A stretch of DNA of 64,000 nt from Viola odorata (lineage: Eukaryota; Streptophyta; Magnoliopsida; Malpighiales; Violaceae), in the NCBI GenBank assembly GCA_963691705.1, contig OY829545.1:38737475-38801474 (forward strand), written 5' to 3'. The translations under genes and the position numbers were made by a program. This document shows, piece after piece, positions 30,667 to 40,780 of this stretch (position 1 is the first letter of the stretch; each line of letters opens with the position of its first letter). The notes below the pieces were generated by a model that was given only the letters and a program-made list of their open reading frames with translations, was not told the DNA's origin and did not search any database.

Positions 30667-31199
30667 TGATAACTATCGATACCACAGAAGCGGCATCTCC
30701 ACTACCCCGCCGGGTGACCCGGCCAGCATACTGTATCCGTCGCGGGAGACGAGGCCTTGTTCATGCCGCCCTTAGCCTGGCGACCGACCCTGGGATGCTC
30801 GACATCAGCGGGGGGGCTCTCATGCGGCATCCGCACGGCGGCATCCCATCCCAGGTCATCCATGACGTCATCCCGCATGACGTCATCCCATATGACGTCG
30901 CTGAAGGCCACTCCAGTGGCATATATCACCCCAGCGACACTTGCTAGGGACTATTCCCACCCCTTGTCGGTACACTCCTTCCTTTGCCTATAAATACCCC
31001 CACCTTTTCAGACAAGAGGGTAAGCCTAAGATAGCGTATTGAACCCCTGCCATTTTTGCTATTGACACTGACTTTGGCATCGGAGTGTTTACGCCGGTGA
31101 CCCCCTCCGGCGCTTTGCAGGTGACGAAGACCCCAGTACAGTGTTCCCGACTAGGCCAGATCAAGCCGATCCTGCTCAGTATCCCCCGGACTCTTATCA
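30667..31199 (+). repeat. 3' LTR of Tat-2
   Basis: 533 bases, TGATAACTATCG...ACTCTTATCA. Includes TGACGTCA at 30863 and 30878 and TGACGTCG at 30893, each 15 bases apart, and CCTATAAATACC (TATA at 30989-30996). Apart from the two deletions in the 5' copy, the LTRs differ at only about a dozen positions by eye over some 370 bases. Confidence 0.95.
30863..30900 (+). promoter_or_regulatory. Triple TGACGTCA motif in U3
   Basis: Three TGACGTC(A/G) palindromes spaced 15 bases, the consensus for bZIP factors of the TGA/CRE type. The motif is also kept in the diverged Tat-1 LTR and in the minus-strand LTR at 43795-43802. Confidence 0.6.
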
Positions 31200-31204
31200 A
31201 TGAT

Positions 31205-31620
31205 CTTTGTTTGGCAGTTTAGTTTTAGTTTATAATTTTCCTTGTTTGGCAGTTTAGTTTCAGTTCATAATTTTCCTTAGTTTGAGCAATGATCTCTGTT
31301 TGAGCAATGGTTTGTATTTCAGTTTATGATTTTCTTTGTGGTTTGTGATTCCAATTTGAGCAATGATCTCTGTTTGAGCAATGGTTTGTGTTTCAGTTTA
31401 TAATTTTCCTCTGTTTGGCAGTTTAGTTTCAGTTTATGATTTTCCTTGTGGTTTGTGATTCCAGCTTGAGCAATGATCTTTGTTTGAGCAATGGTTTGTG
31501 TTTGAGTTTATGATTTCCCTTGTGGTTTGTGATTCTATTTTGAGCAATGATCTCTGTTTGAGCAACGATTTCTTATTCAAGTTTTGCTGTGATCTATTTG
31601 TGGTTGATGTAAATTTGGTT
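31205..31620 (+). repeat. Imperfect tandem repeats in host DNA right of Tat-2
   Basis: TTTGAGCAATGATCTCTGTTTGAGCAATGG recurs in parts near 31273, 31352, 31466 and 31541, mixed with GTTTGGCAGTTTAGTTTC. The left flank of Tat-2 ends in the same GAGCAATGAT, so the element landed inside this repeat. Confidence 0.7.
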
Positions 31621-31800
31621 TGCCAGAATTTGTATATTTTGTTTGCTAAAATTTGACTGAAAAAATTGAACCAAATACAAGAAAATAAGGCAAAAGAAAG
31701 CACAGGGAGAATATGGCAAGTACTACTCCATGAAAGAGCGTTTATTGAAACACCATTACAGAGAGTTTATTGAAAGGAAAAACATTACATGAACCATAAA

Positions 31801-32163
31801 CTAATCTTGGGTAGGAATGGTTGGCATGACATTCGCAAACCTATTGAGCTCATCAATAGAAGCCCTCACATTGGTTAGTGCTAGCTGCATCACATCCCTC
31901 TTTTGCTCCATATGAGCAATTGTAAGAGACAGATGGGCGATGCAAGTACCTAGGGAATCAATAGCTTGAAGGGCCAAATCCTCTTCATCATCATCATTGA
32001 TGTATTCGTTCCTCTAGCTCATTTCCTCCACTCTCTCTATCAGCTGCGAGATGTCATGATTTATTTGCAGAACTTTGTGTTCAAGCTGGACAATATCATC
32101 TTAGAGATGAGTACTGACTAATCCCACGGAGTTGAGGAGTGCTATCTTATCCCTGCGTTCCAT
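31801..32163 (-). pseudogene. Small coiled-coil protein gene, two stops
   Basis: From ATG 32163 the frame reads MERRDKIALLNSVGLVSTHL, TAA (32101-32103), DDIVQLEHKVLQINHDISQL, TAG (32014-32016), then an acidic DDDEEDLAL stretch and AHMEQKRDVMQLALTNVRAS to a stop at 31801. About 120 codons, heptad-like throughout. A TATAAA at 32273-32278 (minus) stands 110 bases upstream. The C-terminal helix pattern recalls the antisense helical protein of the Tat elements, so it could be a relic of that gene family, but similarity is weak. It may also be a host gene. Confidence 0.5.
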
Positions 32164-32564
32164 TGTTAAAAACCTGCAATGAAATTGAACTAGCGCAAAG
32201 AAAATAAAGAGCAGAGGAAACGAGGGAATTGTGGCAATTTAGGGTTGATAAGAGTGTTATGAAAGGAAAGAATTTATAGAGGTGAATTAGGGTTACTAAG
32301 GGTTGTGTGAACGGGTGTCTATGAAACGGTGCTATAGTTAGAAAGGTAAAAGGTTGCCAAAATTTCAGGAATCTCATTGTGTATTGCAGAGGCAATAGAA
32401 TCCTTTTGTTAATAGACTTACCAAGTGTCAATAACACCATATAAATAAGAGAAAATTGAGAGATTACAAGACAACACAAATTAGTAGAGGTTAGAATGAC
32501 AATACTAGAAAAGCATTCTGCAGCAAAATTCCTATCCAACAGTAGTAGGGAAAATATGTTGTTG
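32164..32564. other. Unique AT-rich DNA
   Basis: Promoter side of the coiled-coil pseudogene; nothing else recognised. Confidence 0.3.
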
Positions 32565-34382
32565 CTACCCGATTTTGGATTTTCTCGTCACAACTTCACG
32601 TACTTTTTCGCTTATCGCGGTTAATGACTCATCTAGGTCAAAGTTCTGTCGATTCTTGGTCTTAGGTTAGGCTGTTTAACATTTCGCGTCATTTCACGCC
32701 TTTTAATATTTTCGTACTTTCAACTGTCTTTTCGCTCGAACTTCTATCAGCCCCGAGTAAGTTCCCTCGGACCATCGATCGAGCATGTTATTTCTTTAGT
32801 TGATAATTACCTACTATTTTTCTCTTCCACGCCATCTCATTTGGTTTCGTTTAATTTTTTCCGTAATGGCATTTATTTTACGTCCGAACTTTTGACATTT
32901 CCTAAAGAGAAAATAAACATGTTAAACCAAACTACGCATTTATTCCTTGTATACTAGTTATCTTGTCTTATTTTTCGGCACATTTTGTTCCCCTTGGTTC
33001 GGATTTATTTTCATTTTTGAGCGACTTCGCTCGTACCAAAAATATCCCGTTCGTATCCAAATTCATGCATTAATGCCAATTAATGCATGTTTTTCCAAAA
33101 TCACATTCATGTTCCTCCAGCTCGCCACCGACTCGCCTTTGATCAATCCGGCCATCCCCAATCCGGCCATCCTTAGCCACACAGAATCCCTAGCTAGCTC
33201 CCTACCCCGGCCTAGATTCATCAAATCCGGCCATCCCCAATCCGGCCATCCTTGGCCACATACAATCCCAACGACCCCTCCTTTTTTTCAACCCTTACTA
33301 TCACCAATTAAAGCCATTTAGGGGTTCTATTCCAACTCGAACTAGAACCCCTAAATGGATTGAAAAGTGTCCTATTTCCGCAAGGATTCGGTTGGAGCTC
33401 TACGATTCATTTACTGAGGGATCACTTCTATGGTATCGTTCGAGAACTTTTCGGCCAGTTAGAACGAAGTGGGAATCAGAGCCCTAGCATATTGATACGA
33501 GCTCAGCAGCCCAAGCAAAGCCCACGCATGGCCCGACCACTAGGAGCCAAGCCATGGTCGCATTGCTCATGAAGACGCTGAGAACCGAGGAAAGCCATGC
33601 GAAGGCCGCTGAGCGTTGGAGCCTATGCGTCCAGGCCAATGACTTGACTCGCAGCCTCACGCCCGAGTCCGAGTCCCACAGTGAGGTCACGCCTACGAGC
33701 ACCATCAAGGCCAGCTCGAGGGCTAGCCTCAAGGCCGCGCCTAAGCCCATCATCAAGGTTGCGCCTTCGGCCAACCTCAAGGTCGCGCCTTTGACTAGCA
33801 CCAAGGCCGCGCCTAAGCCCAGCACCAAGGTCGCACCTTCGGCCAACGTCAAGGTCGTGCCTTCGACCAACAACAAGGCCGCGCCTAAAGCCAGCCTCAA
33901 GGCCATGCCTCGGCCTTTGGCCAGCGCCTAGGCCCATCAAAGCCAAGCCCATGCCCAATGCCGTGCCCTTCAAGTTAAGACCCCTTTGTCCAAGGGTAGT
34001 ATGGGTTTTTCCCTTGTAAATATCAACACTATAAATAGAAGGGCTTAACCTTCTATTTTCCTTGCTTTTGATTTTGAGATTTCTCTCTTAAGTCTTAAGC
34101 CGCCTAGGCCAACCCTAGGGATCTTCGATCCTAGCTTTCCTTTTTGGTTGTCCTTTTGAACGATTGTAATGGCTTGAACTTCATCTCCAAGCCTTGTTGA
34201 TATATAAAACATCTCGTTCCTTTCCTTTCAAATACTATCCGCTGCAACTCCTTAGAATTCAAACACCATCGTCGTTCCATCCATCCATCCGATCGTCCGT
34301 TTGTCAAGCCAACCGAGCCCGAGACTAGGTCCGGCCTTCAACAAGACATGTCCAAGCCTCTTACGGCGCTTGGACCGTATCA
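32565..34382 (+). repeat. 5' LTR of gypsy element C (left end uncertain)
   Basis: The right end GACCGTATCA (34382) is followed by the primer-binding site. TATAAATA at 34030-34037 places a promoter inside. The left end is taken at TGTTGCTACCC near 32565 because unique DNA lies before it, but no second LTR is available to check. Subrepeats include a doubled AATCCGGCCATCC block near 33150-33260. Confidence 0.5.
33728..33919 (+). repeat. 24-bp tandem repeat in U3, eight copies
   Basis: Eight units of exactly 24 bases with the form (N)TCAAGG(C/T)CGCGCCT(N)8. It could encode an eight-residue repeat (LKAAPKPI, IKVAPSAN and so on), but it lies upstream of the LTR TATA box, and the frame around it shows no other gene-like feature. 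Confidence 0.85.
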
Positions 34383-34384
34383 AG

Positions 34385-34396
34385 TGGTAGTGGAGC
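34385..34396 (+). other. Primer-binding site of element C
   Basis: TGGTAGTGGAGC two bases after the LTR. The same sequence follows the A-type LTR at 52938 (read minus), and TGGTAGCGGAGC follows D LTRs, so these families use related primers. Confidence 0.7.
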
Positions 34397-35470
34397 CCAG
34401 TTATCTCACGGTTGCATTTTCCATCATTTTGAGGCACTTCCACAGTTCAAAATCATTCCCACGTCTTTCTAGTCATTTTCGGCCATTTGGGTATTTTTGA
34501 GTTTTTGGCCATTTTTCCTTATTTGATCCATCTAAAACACCTTGTTCATATTATTTTGTGTTTGTGGTTGGATTAAATAGATTCTCCTTCATCCCTTTCT
34601 TCAAAAACGAATTGGTAAGCTTGCTTGAGTTCATATGTTTAGCCAAGTGCCAAAACAAGTGTCTTGTGTGCCATGTGGAGCATGTGGGCCGAATTTGTTT
34701 GCTAGTATAGGTGTCATTTCACATACTTGGTGCACAATAGGCCACATCACCTTAATTTTACACCTTGTGTTACAAATAGAATATACATAAGGATATTCTA
34801 TTAAGATATTTTGTGCATACCTACTTGCCACATCACCGCCACCTCACCTAGTAGCTCTCTTCTTTAAAATTGTGCTTCGAGTTCATACTACACGTCTTAC
34901 ACTCAATACGTTTGTGACTTGTCTTTCACTTGGAGCTCTCTTGCACTCACAAAAGAAAACAAAACAAAAGAGAATTCAAAAAAAAAAAATGAATGATGAT
35001 GACAAGTGAGTCAAAGCAAGGGACTTGAGCGTCTTTTCAACCTGAGAGCTACTTGAGACGTGCGTTTGATTAAAAGAAAAAACCTTGTTGTTAGCTATCT
35101 TTTATTTCTTTCCTCTCGTTTCTTGAGTCTTTTGTGCTAGCTTCCTTCGAGTCCTCGGTATTTCCTTGTTGTTTCTTACGCTATTTCTACTCAAGTCTAA
35201 GTGGGCGCGCCCTTCTACTTCGTGCATCACCTTAGACTTTCCGTGCCTTTACTTCGTGCCCTTGTTTTCTTTGCGAGTCCCGTACCTACTCAATTCTTAG
35301 AGTTGTGTTGGTCTATGTTGGTTTGGGGCTTGAGAGGGACTAGAGAGATGTGAGGAGGGGAATTTGATAGAGAGAAGAGCGAAACACGAGCAGAAACATG
35401 AGAGGGAGGGAACTAATGTTTATTTCCATCGATATTTTTGTGTTTGTTCACTGTGCAGGTACTTTCAGCT
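34397..35470 (+). other. Untranslated leader of element C
   Basis: About 1.07 kb without coding capacity. It ends GTGCAGGTACTTTCAGCTATG, where TGCAG just before the gag ATG resembles an intron 3' end; the same layout occurs before the gag starts at 50288 and, on the minus strand, 51662. Confidence 0.5.
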
Positions 35471-37056
35471 ATGTCTCACAGCCGAGTCCATTCTACGGGC
35501 TCCAATGAGTCGGTTCACTTGGAAGAGCCAATGGGAGGCCGAGAGGAGGGCATGTCCCAAACGGACCTCGCAAGTCTTTTGGCCCAAATGGACGAGAGGG
35601 ACGCGCTGAGGGATGCGCAGATGGCTACGCTTATGGCGGACATGCAAGCGCGCGAGGATGCTAAGTTTGAAAGGTTCATGGCAGCCTTCGCCCCAAGACA
35701 ACAACCACCAGTCCAGCCGCCGCTCATAGCCGACCCTCCACCATGAGCTGATCCTCCACCACTGGCCGACCCACCACCACCCACTAAACCACCACCTTAC
35801 CATCCACCAAATCACCCCGACCGCCTAAAGTAACCCGCAACCCACTTCCACCAAACGACATAGCCAAAGAACCCCAAAGACATCGACTACTATGTCTTCA
35901 ACCCGCACCATGTATGAGGAAGGAAGGGCTGAGGGCATTGCAAGCGGCAACCATAAGGTCTCGTCTGGACCCCTCTTGGGGCGCCTACAACAAACAGGCC
36001 CCTTCGCCGACCAACCACCCACCCATCACCAATCCGAACCTCTACCTAGAATGACACACTTTCCTAGACACCACCGTGCAAGCTACCCAAAACACCGACC
36101 CCAATCTGCCAATACATCGAGTCAATGACTATGTGCCTCCTCGGCCACCACCTAGACTTAAGGCATTGACGCCTCCAAGACCAAATGACCCACCCATAGA
36201 TCCACCTGGACATCCGGAGTATGAGGAGCCGAATGGGGGAAGGGGAAATAGGCACCAAGCCGAGAGGGAAAGGAATCAGAACAACGACCCGAAGATCACC
36301 TTGCCTAGTTTTGATGGTCAAGAAGGACCCGATGCCTATTTTGATTGGGAAAATAAGATGGAACGTGTGTTCGCTTGTTATGATTACTTGGAGGAAAAGA
36401 AGCTTAAGCTAGCCGTGGTAGAGTTGCCCGGTATGACTATTAAATGGTGGGATCTTATCTTGATCACGAGAAGGCTTGAGGGGATAAGGGTCGTGACCAC
36501 TTGGGGGGACTTCTAGCGGAAATGTACTGCCGGTTCATCCCGACCTATTATATAAGGGACCTACATATCTGCCTCCAAAGCTACCGCCAAGGGTCCAAGA
36601 GTGTGGACGACTACTACAATGAGCTCATGACGTTGGTTATGAGGGCCGAGCTTCGGGAGACCGCCGAAGCCACCATGGCTCGCTTTGTGGCCGGCCTTCA
36701 CAAGGAGATAGCCGAGACTTTGGACTTCCATACTTATGCCGACATCAACGAGTTGCTCCACCTCAAGACCAAGATTGAGAAACAAGTGAACCGTAAGTCC
36801 AAACCTACAGCCTATAACTCATCTTCTACTCCTTCTAACGCCTACAAGAAACCGTGGCAAAATTCTAGCAAAACACCTTTAGCAGCACCAAACACCTACC
36901 GAGCCCCACAACCCAAACCAAAACACTACCAATCCCTACACCATAAAGGTCAGCCCTAAACACCGACCAACCCACAAGGACCCGCAACTGAGACATTATA
37001 TGTTTTAAGTGCGGAGGGAGTGGCCATATGAAGGCCGAGTGCATCAATCGGGTGAT
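35471..37056 (+). pseudogene. gag: gag of element C
   Basis: Begins MSHSRVHSTGSNESVHLEE with a helical segment MDERDALRDAQMATLMADMQ, then a Pro-rich stretch broken by stops (35744 on). The capsid core appears in another frame: KITLPSFDGQEGPDAYFDWE, ELPGMTIKWWDL (36076-36516), then a one-base shift at about 36510 to MYCRFIPTYYIRDLH, GSKSVDDYYNELMTL and EATMARFVAGLHKEI. A further shift brings the zinc knuckle CFKCGGSGHMKAEC (about 37008-37050), a CCHC box. At least three lesions. Chromovirus-like gypsy gag. Confidence 0.82.
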
Positions 37057-37183
37057 GATGATCCAAAAGGATGGGGGCGAATGGATTAGTGAGGGCTAAG
37101 AAGAGGAGGAAGAGAGCCCGAGGGAAAATGAAGAGGGTGAGAGTTGCCCTAGTGATGCGGATGAGGAATATGACTATGTTGAG

Positions 37184-37642
37184 GTGCCGCAATGCCTCCT
37201 AGTGAGGAGGGCCTTGAGTATTAAGGGGAGGGAGGAGGATGCCTCCATAGCTCAAGGGGAAAATATGTTTCATACAAGGGGGATCGCCCACGGCATGGTG
37301 CTCTCTATTATTATTGACAATGGAAGTTGCGCCGATGTGGCTAGCACACTTCTAGTTCACTCGTTGGGTTTGCCGACCACCAAACACCCTTATCCTTATG
37401 TCTTGAACTGGTTTGATGATGGGAGCATGGTCAAGGTGTAAAAGCAAGTGCTTGTGGCTTTCAATATCGGCGGTTATGTGGACCAACGCCTTTGTGATGT
37501 GGCGCCGATGCAAGCAAGCCATTTGCTCCTCGGTCGGCCATGGCAATACGACCGAAAGGCTATTCACGACGGGTTCAAGAACAATTACAAGCTTGAACAC
37601 GGGGGCCGCAAGTTTTTGATTCCACCCTTGGCACCGAGTTAA
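37184..37642 (+). pseudogene. pro: Protease of element C
   Basis: Reads MFHTRGIAHGMVLSIIIDNG, with DNGS as the retropepsin centre, a TAA/TAG break near 37439-37441, then SHLLLGRPWQYDRKAIHDGF, the typical C-terminal protease signature of plant gypsy polyproteins, and stops at 37642. No reverse transcriptase follows; the element ends within the next 100 bases. Confidence 0.8.
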
Positions 37643-37848
37643 GTCTTTGAAGACCAACTCAAGCTTGAGAAAGTACTACACTTTATCAAACAAGCTAAAA
37701 CCAACAATCAATACACAAATCGCAAAGGTCTTCAACAAACTAAAGTATTACGTGAAATAAAATTCAACCTACTAGCATGCATAACAAGTGACTACTAGAT
37801 GGAAAGTTTCACATCTAATGTCTAGTGATATCAATCTAAGCATAACAC

Positions 37849-37938
37849 TTAATCAAACAAGCTGAAACCTATGTCATCATCCTCACACTCCTCCTTCTCT
37901 TCCTTCTTCTCCACTACCTTGGCAGCAGCAGCTGGGGC
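37849..37938 (-). pseudogene. Last exon of an acidic ribosomal P protein
   Basis: On the minus strand, after an acceptor-like TCTGCCCCAG, the frame reads AAAAKVVEKKEEKEECEDDD then IGFSLFD and stop (TAA at 37849-37851). An Ala-rich hinge, Lys/Glu-rich run and terminal DDD-GF-LFD are diagnostic of the stalk proteins P0/P1/P2, whose tail binds elongation factors on the large ribosomal subunit. The N-terminal domain is not seen within the window, so this is an exon fragment, probably captured or left by rearrangement. I cannot say which of P0, P1 or P2. Confidence 0.7.
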
Positions 37939-38046
37939 AGATAAGCAAGTTTTATTACAATCTAAGCAAGAAACTGATGGTTTTAATCAAACAACATAGT
38001 AATCCATAAAGGAGAAACAACAAAAAATAAACCTTCAAGTACTCCT

Positions 38047-38385
38047 TCACATCTCTGAAATTGTTGGCTCTAATACCAATTTCGTCAAATCTAAAACATA
38101 AAAGTTCAAGTTAAGTTAAAAGAATTAGGGGATAACATTGTAATGTAAACATTAAAGAAAATAAGTTAAGCTCTTACCAGAATCCAATTTATCAAGTTCA
38201 TTTATGTTCTCCTCCACAATGGGTTCATTGGATGTCCTAATCCAATCTTGGGTGCGTATAAGTGCTTGCACAACTCTATGTGTAAGAGAACTCCTAAATG
38301 AATCAAGGACTCTCCCACCAGTGCTGAATGAAGACTCTGATGCCACTGTGGAAACAGGCATCAGAGACATTGCGGGTGAGTTATG
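38047..38385 (-). pseudogene. hAT transposase 3' end, two exons
   Basis: Exon 38385-38178 reads MSLMPVSTVASESSFSTGGR, VLDSFRSSLTHRVVQALIRT, QDWIRTSNEPIVEENINELD. A GTAAGA donor (38177) and TTTTAG acceptor (38091) bound an 87-base intron, after which the frame reads DLTKLVLEPTISEM and stops at 38047. This is the very end of a RICESLEEPER-type hAT transposase. Upstream coding sequence is lost at about 38385. Confidence 0.8.
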
Positions 38386-38639
38386 GATTTCTTGGATGAC
38401 CAGTAGACATGACCTTAAGTCACAATTTGAGGGTTTTTTGGTTGTTGATAACGAAGATTACAATAAGAAAGTAAAACTGGAAAATGTTTCTTAGCAGGTT
38501 TCTTGCCCAAGACAGATGATCAGAGGTGTGAAAACAGTTATGAGAAGAATCCTGATAAGAGCATCAGTGAGCTATGTTATTTATGGCTCGATCATGGATT
38601 CAATGATATTCATCCACACAAAAAAAAAATTACTTATTT

Positions 38640-39540
38640 ATGAATGAATTTTTAGTCAGAATATCTAGAAATTCGGTTAGAAATTAACGATTTTGACAAA
38701 ATTCCATCAGAAATGTTCCGTCATAATTCGGTCCGTAGAAGGCTTAAATTTTTGACTGAAATAGTTGTCGGAAATACCTTGCGATGAAATTGCTACGGAG
38801 ACATCGTCGAAAAGAACCTCCGTCGAAAACATTGTATTTCTAGAACACGTTTCGACGAAGACATTCGATAGAAAATTTGAGACATTTTCGACCGAAATTT
38901 CCATCGCAAACTTTTCCGACCGAAAGTCCATAGAAAATATCAAGCTATTTAAAGCTAACACGACAATAATTTCAAGCTATTCCGACAATATGTTAAATGT
39001 ATTGCGGCCACAATTCTTCGTTGTTATTTGTTTCCGACCGAGACTCCGTCAAAAATATTAAGGTAATTTGAAGTTATAACAGCAAACATTTTGTGTCACA
39101 AAATGTTTTCGACCGACATTCGGTTGAAAATTGTCCCAGTTGAAAATTGTTCCAGTAGGAAATGTTTCCGACCAAATTTCGGTCAAAAATATTTTAATTT
39201 GCGATGGAAAAATATTTTGTCGAAAAATATTTCAACCGAATTTCGCTAGAAAATCTTTTCGGTTGAAAATTGTTCCGGTTAGAAGATTTTTTTGACCGAG
39301 TTTCAGTCGAAAATAATTTATTTTGCGACGGACAAATTTTCCGTTGAAAAAATATTTTTGACCATTTTTAGGTCATAAATATATTAATTTGCAACGGATA
39401 AATATTCCGTCGCAAAATCTTTTCGACTGATTTTCAGTCGAAAATGTTTCCGGTTGAAATTTTTCTAGTGGAAACGTTTCCAATCGAGTTTCGGTCAAAA
39501 ATGTTTTAACTTTCGACAGATTAATTGTCCGTTGAAATGT
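38640..39540. repeat. CACTA-type subterminal repeats
   Basis: Many degenerate copies of TTCGACCGAATTTCGGTCGAAA and TTGCGACGGAAAAATATTCCG, short inverted motifs in both orientations. Such arrays lie inside the ends of plant CACTA (En/Spm) elements and bind transposase. The terminal CACTA bases themselves were not found. Confidence 0.6.
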
Positions 39541-40780
39541 TCAAATTTTTACTCTTTTTATATTATCCAACATTTAGTAATTTTTTTTTAATTTGATTAA
39601 TTAATATTTACTAATAATAAATTATTTGAGGAGTAATTAAAATAAATAACTTTACAAACATTCAATCCAATTCTCTTAAATAAAATAAAAGATTTATTAT
39701 TTTACAAGCAATTTCCCTGAGTCATATATATGAAGACATAATAACAACCATTGAAGAAAAAATTAAAGACCGAACATAAAATAAGTACATTACAATAAAT
39801 TGGTACAAGGAACAAAATAAGATTTAAAGTCATTACATCAACTTTCTAACTAAAAGAAGAAAACCACTCAACTATTTTTCATCTATATATACCCACAAAT
39901 CCAAGATTGTTTAATTACCAATTTCTATTACAATCTTAACTATGTTAATATGTATATTATTAATTAATAACATCTAGTACTCTTGAATTCTGCATATTCA
40001 ACATTAATTACTACAGCTGGCCGAAACTTTCAGCTCAATTTCACACCAAGAACACAACCCATAATAGTAGAATTAGAATTTTTATTGCTTACCTCATAAG
40101 GGATCAGTTCGTTGTCGCCGATGTCAAAGATCAATCACCCTACATATTCTACAAACATATCTTATGTCATCCTTTAATATACACACGCATGCACAATATG
40201 CATTCGCAATATTGATGTAAACATCGGATATGTTTGTAGAATATGCGGGGTGATTGATCTTCGATAACCCTACATATGTTTGTAGTATATAATTAACATA
40301 CACACTTTACCAAAACAATGTATATAGAGGCTTGTTTTGTGCCTTTCACAGGCGATGTGGTATTTTTCCTAAAGATATTTCTGACGGAAATTCGGTCGAA
40401 AATATCGTCAGAAAATAATTGGGGAAAAATTTGAGATTACTGGTGCCAAAGTGAAACGACGCCATTTTGATTCCAAAAATTCCAATTTTGGCTCACCTTT
40501 ACGACGGCATTTCCGACCGAAACTCCGTTGGAGAGTAATTGGGGGGAATATGTTATAGGATGATTTGGCATGCACAATGTATAGAAGATGACATCTGGTA
40601 TGTCTGTCGAATATGCGGAGTGATCGATATTAAATATCGAGAATAAATTTGTTATCCATTACAATTTGATCAGATGTATATAAAGGCTTATGTGGTATTT
40701 TTCTGTGATTTCCGATGGACATGTCCGTCAGAAAAGCCGTTGAAAAAATAACTAATTTACATTATGACGATAAAATATCA
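39541..40780. other. AT-rich CACTA interior with further repeat motifs
   Basis: No gene. Contains the long inverted repeat at 40129-40259 and more GACGGAAATTCGGTCG-type motifs at 40380-40420, 40500-40550 and 40705-40745. Confidence 0.45.
40129..40259. repeat. 33-bp inverted repeat
   Basis: 40129-40161 (GATCAATCACCCTACATATT...) is the reverse complement of 40227-40259 with two mismatches; the spacer is 65 bases. A weaker third copy of the arm (CCTACATATGTTTGTAG) follows near 40269. Confidence 0.85.

Larger units (their letters stand above)
15228..31199 (+). mobile_element. Tat-2: complete Tat/Retand-like Ty3/gypsy element, about 16 kb
   Basis: Both LTRs, TG...CA ends and a 5-bp target duplication are present. 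Sense order is 5' LTR, primer-binding site, gag, protease, reverse transcriptase, RNase H, a second RNase H, integrase, tandem repeat, structured repeat array. Four antisense genes and the 3' LTR follow. The second, plant-type RNase H (VVYVDGA) after the usual gypsy RNase H, and antisense genes between pol and the 3' LTR, both place it in the Tat lineage; Retand elements are also known for a tandem repeat after pol. Stops and a promoter deletion in the 5' LTR make it non-functional. Confidence 0.95.

Noticed and set aside
33554..33931. 125-codon repeat protein gene
   Set aside because: Lies in the LTR U3 upstream of its TATA box; the frame is explained by the 24-bp repeat.
38030..38090. A P0-like peptide read from the exon beside the hAT end
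   Set aside because: When the hAT exon is spliced in phase this segment reads DLTKLVLEPTISEM and stops, a natural hAT C-terminus; the other frame is a shadow.
11860..38385. The hAT pieces at 11860-12440 and 38047-38385 as one split transposon
   Set aside because: They meet at nearly the same point of the protein but lie on opposite strands, with no evidence of an inversion joining them; treated as separate fragments.
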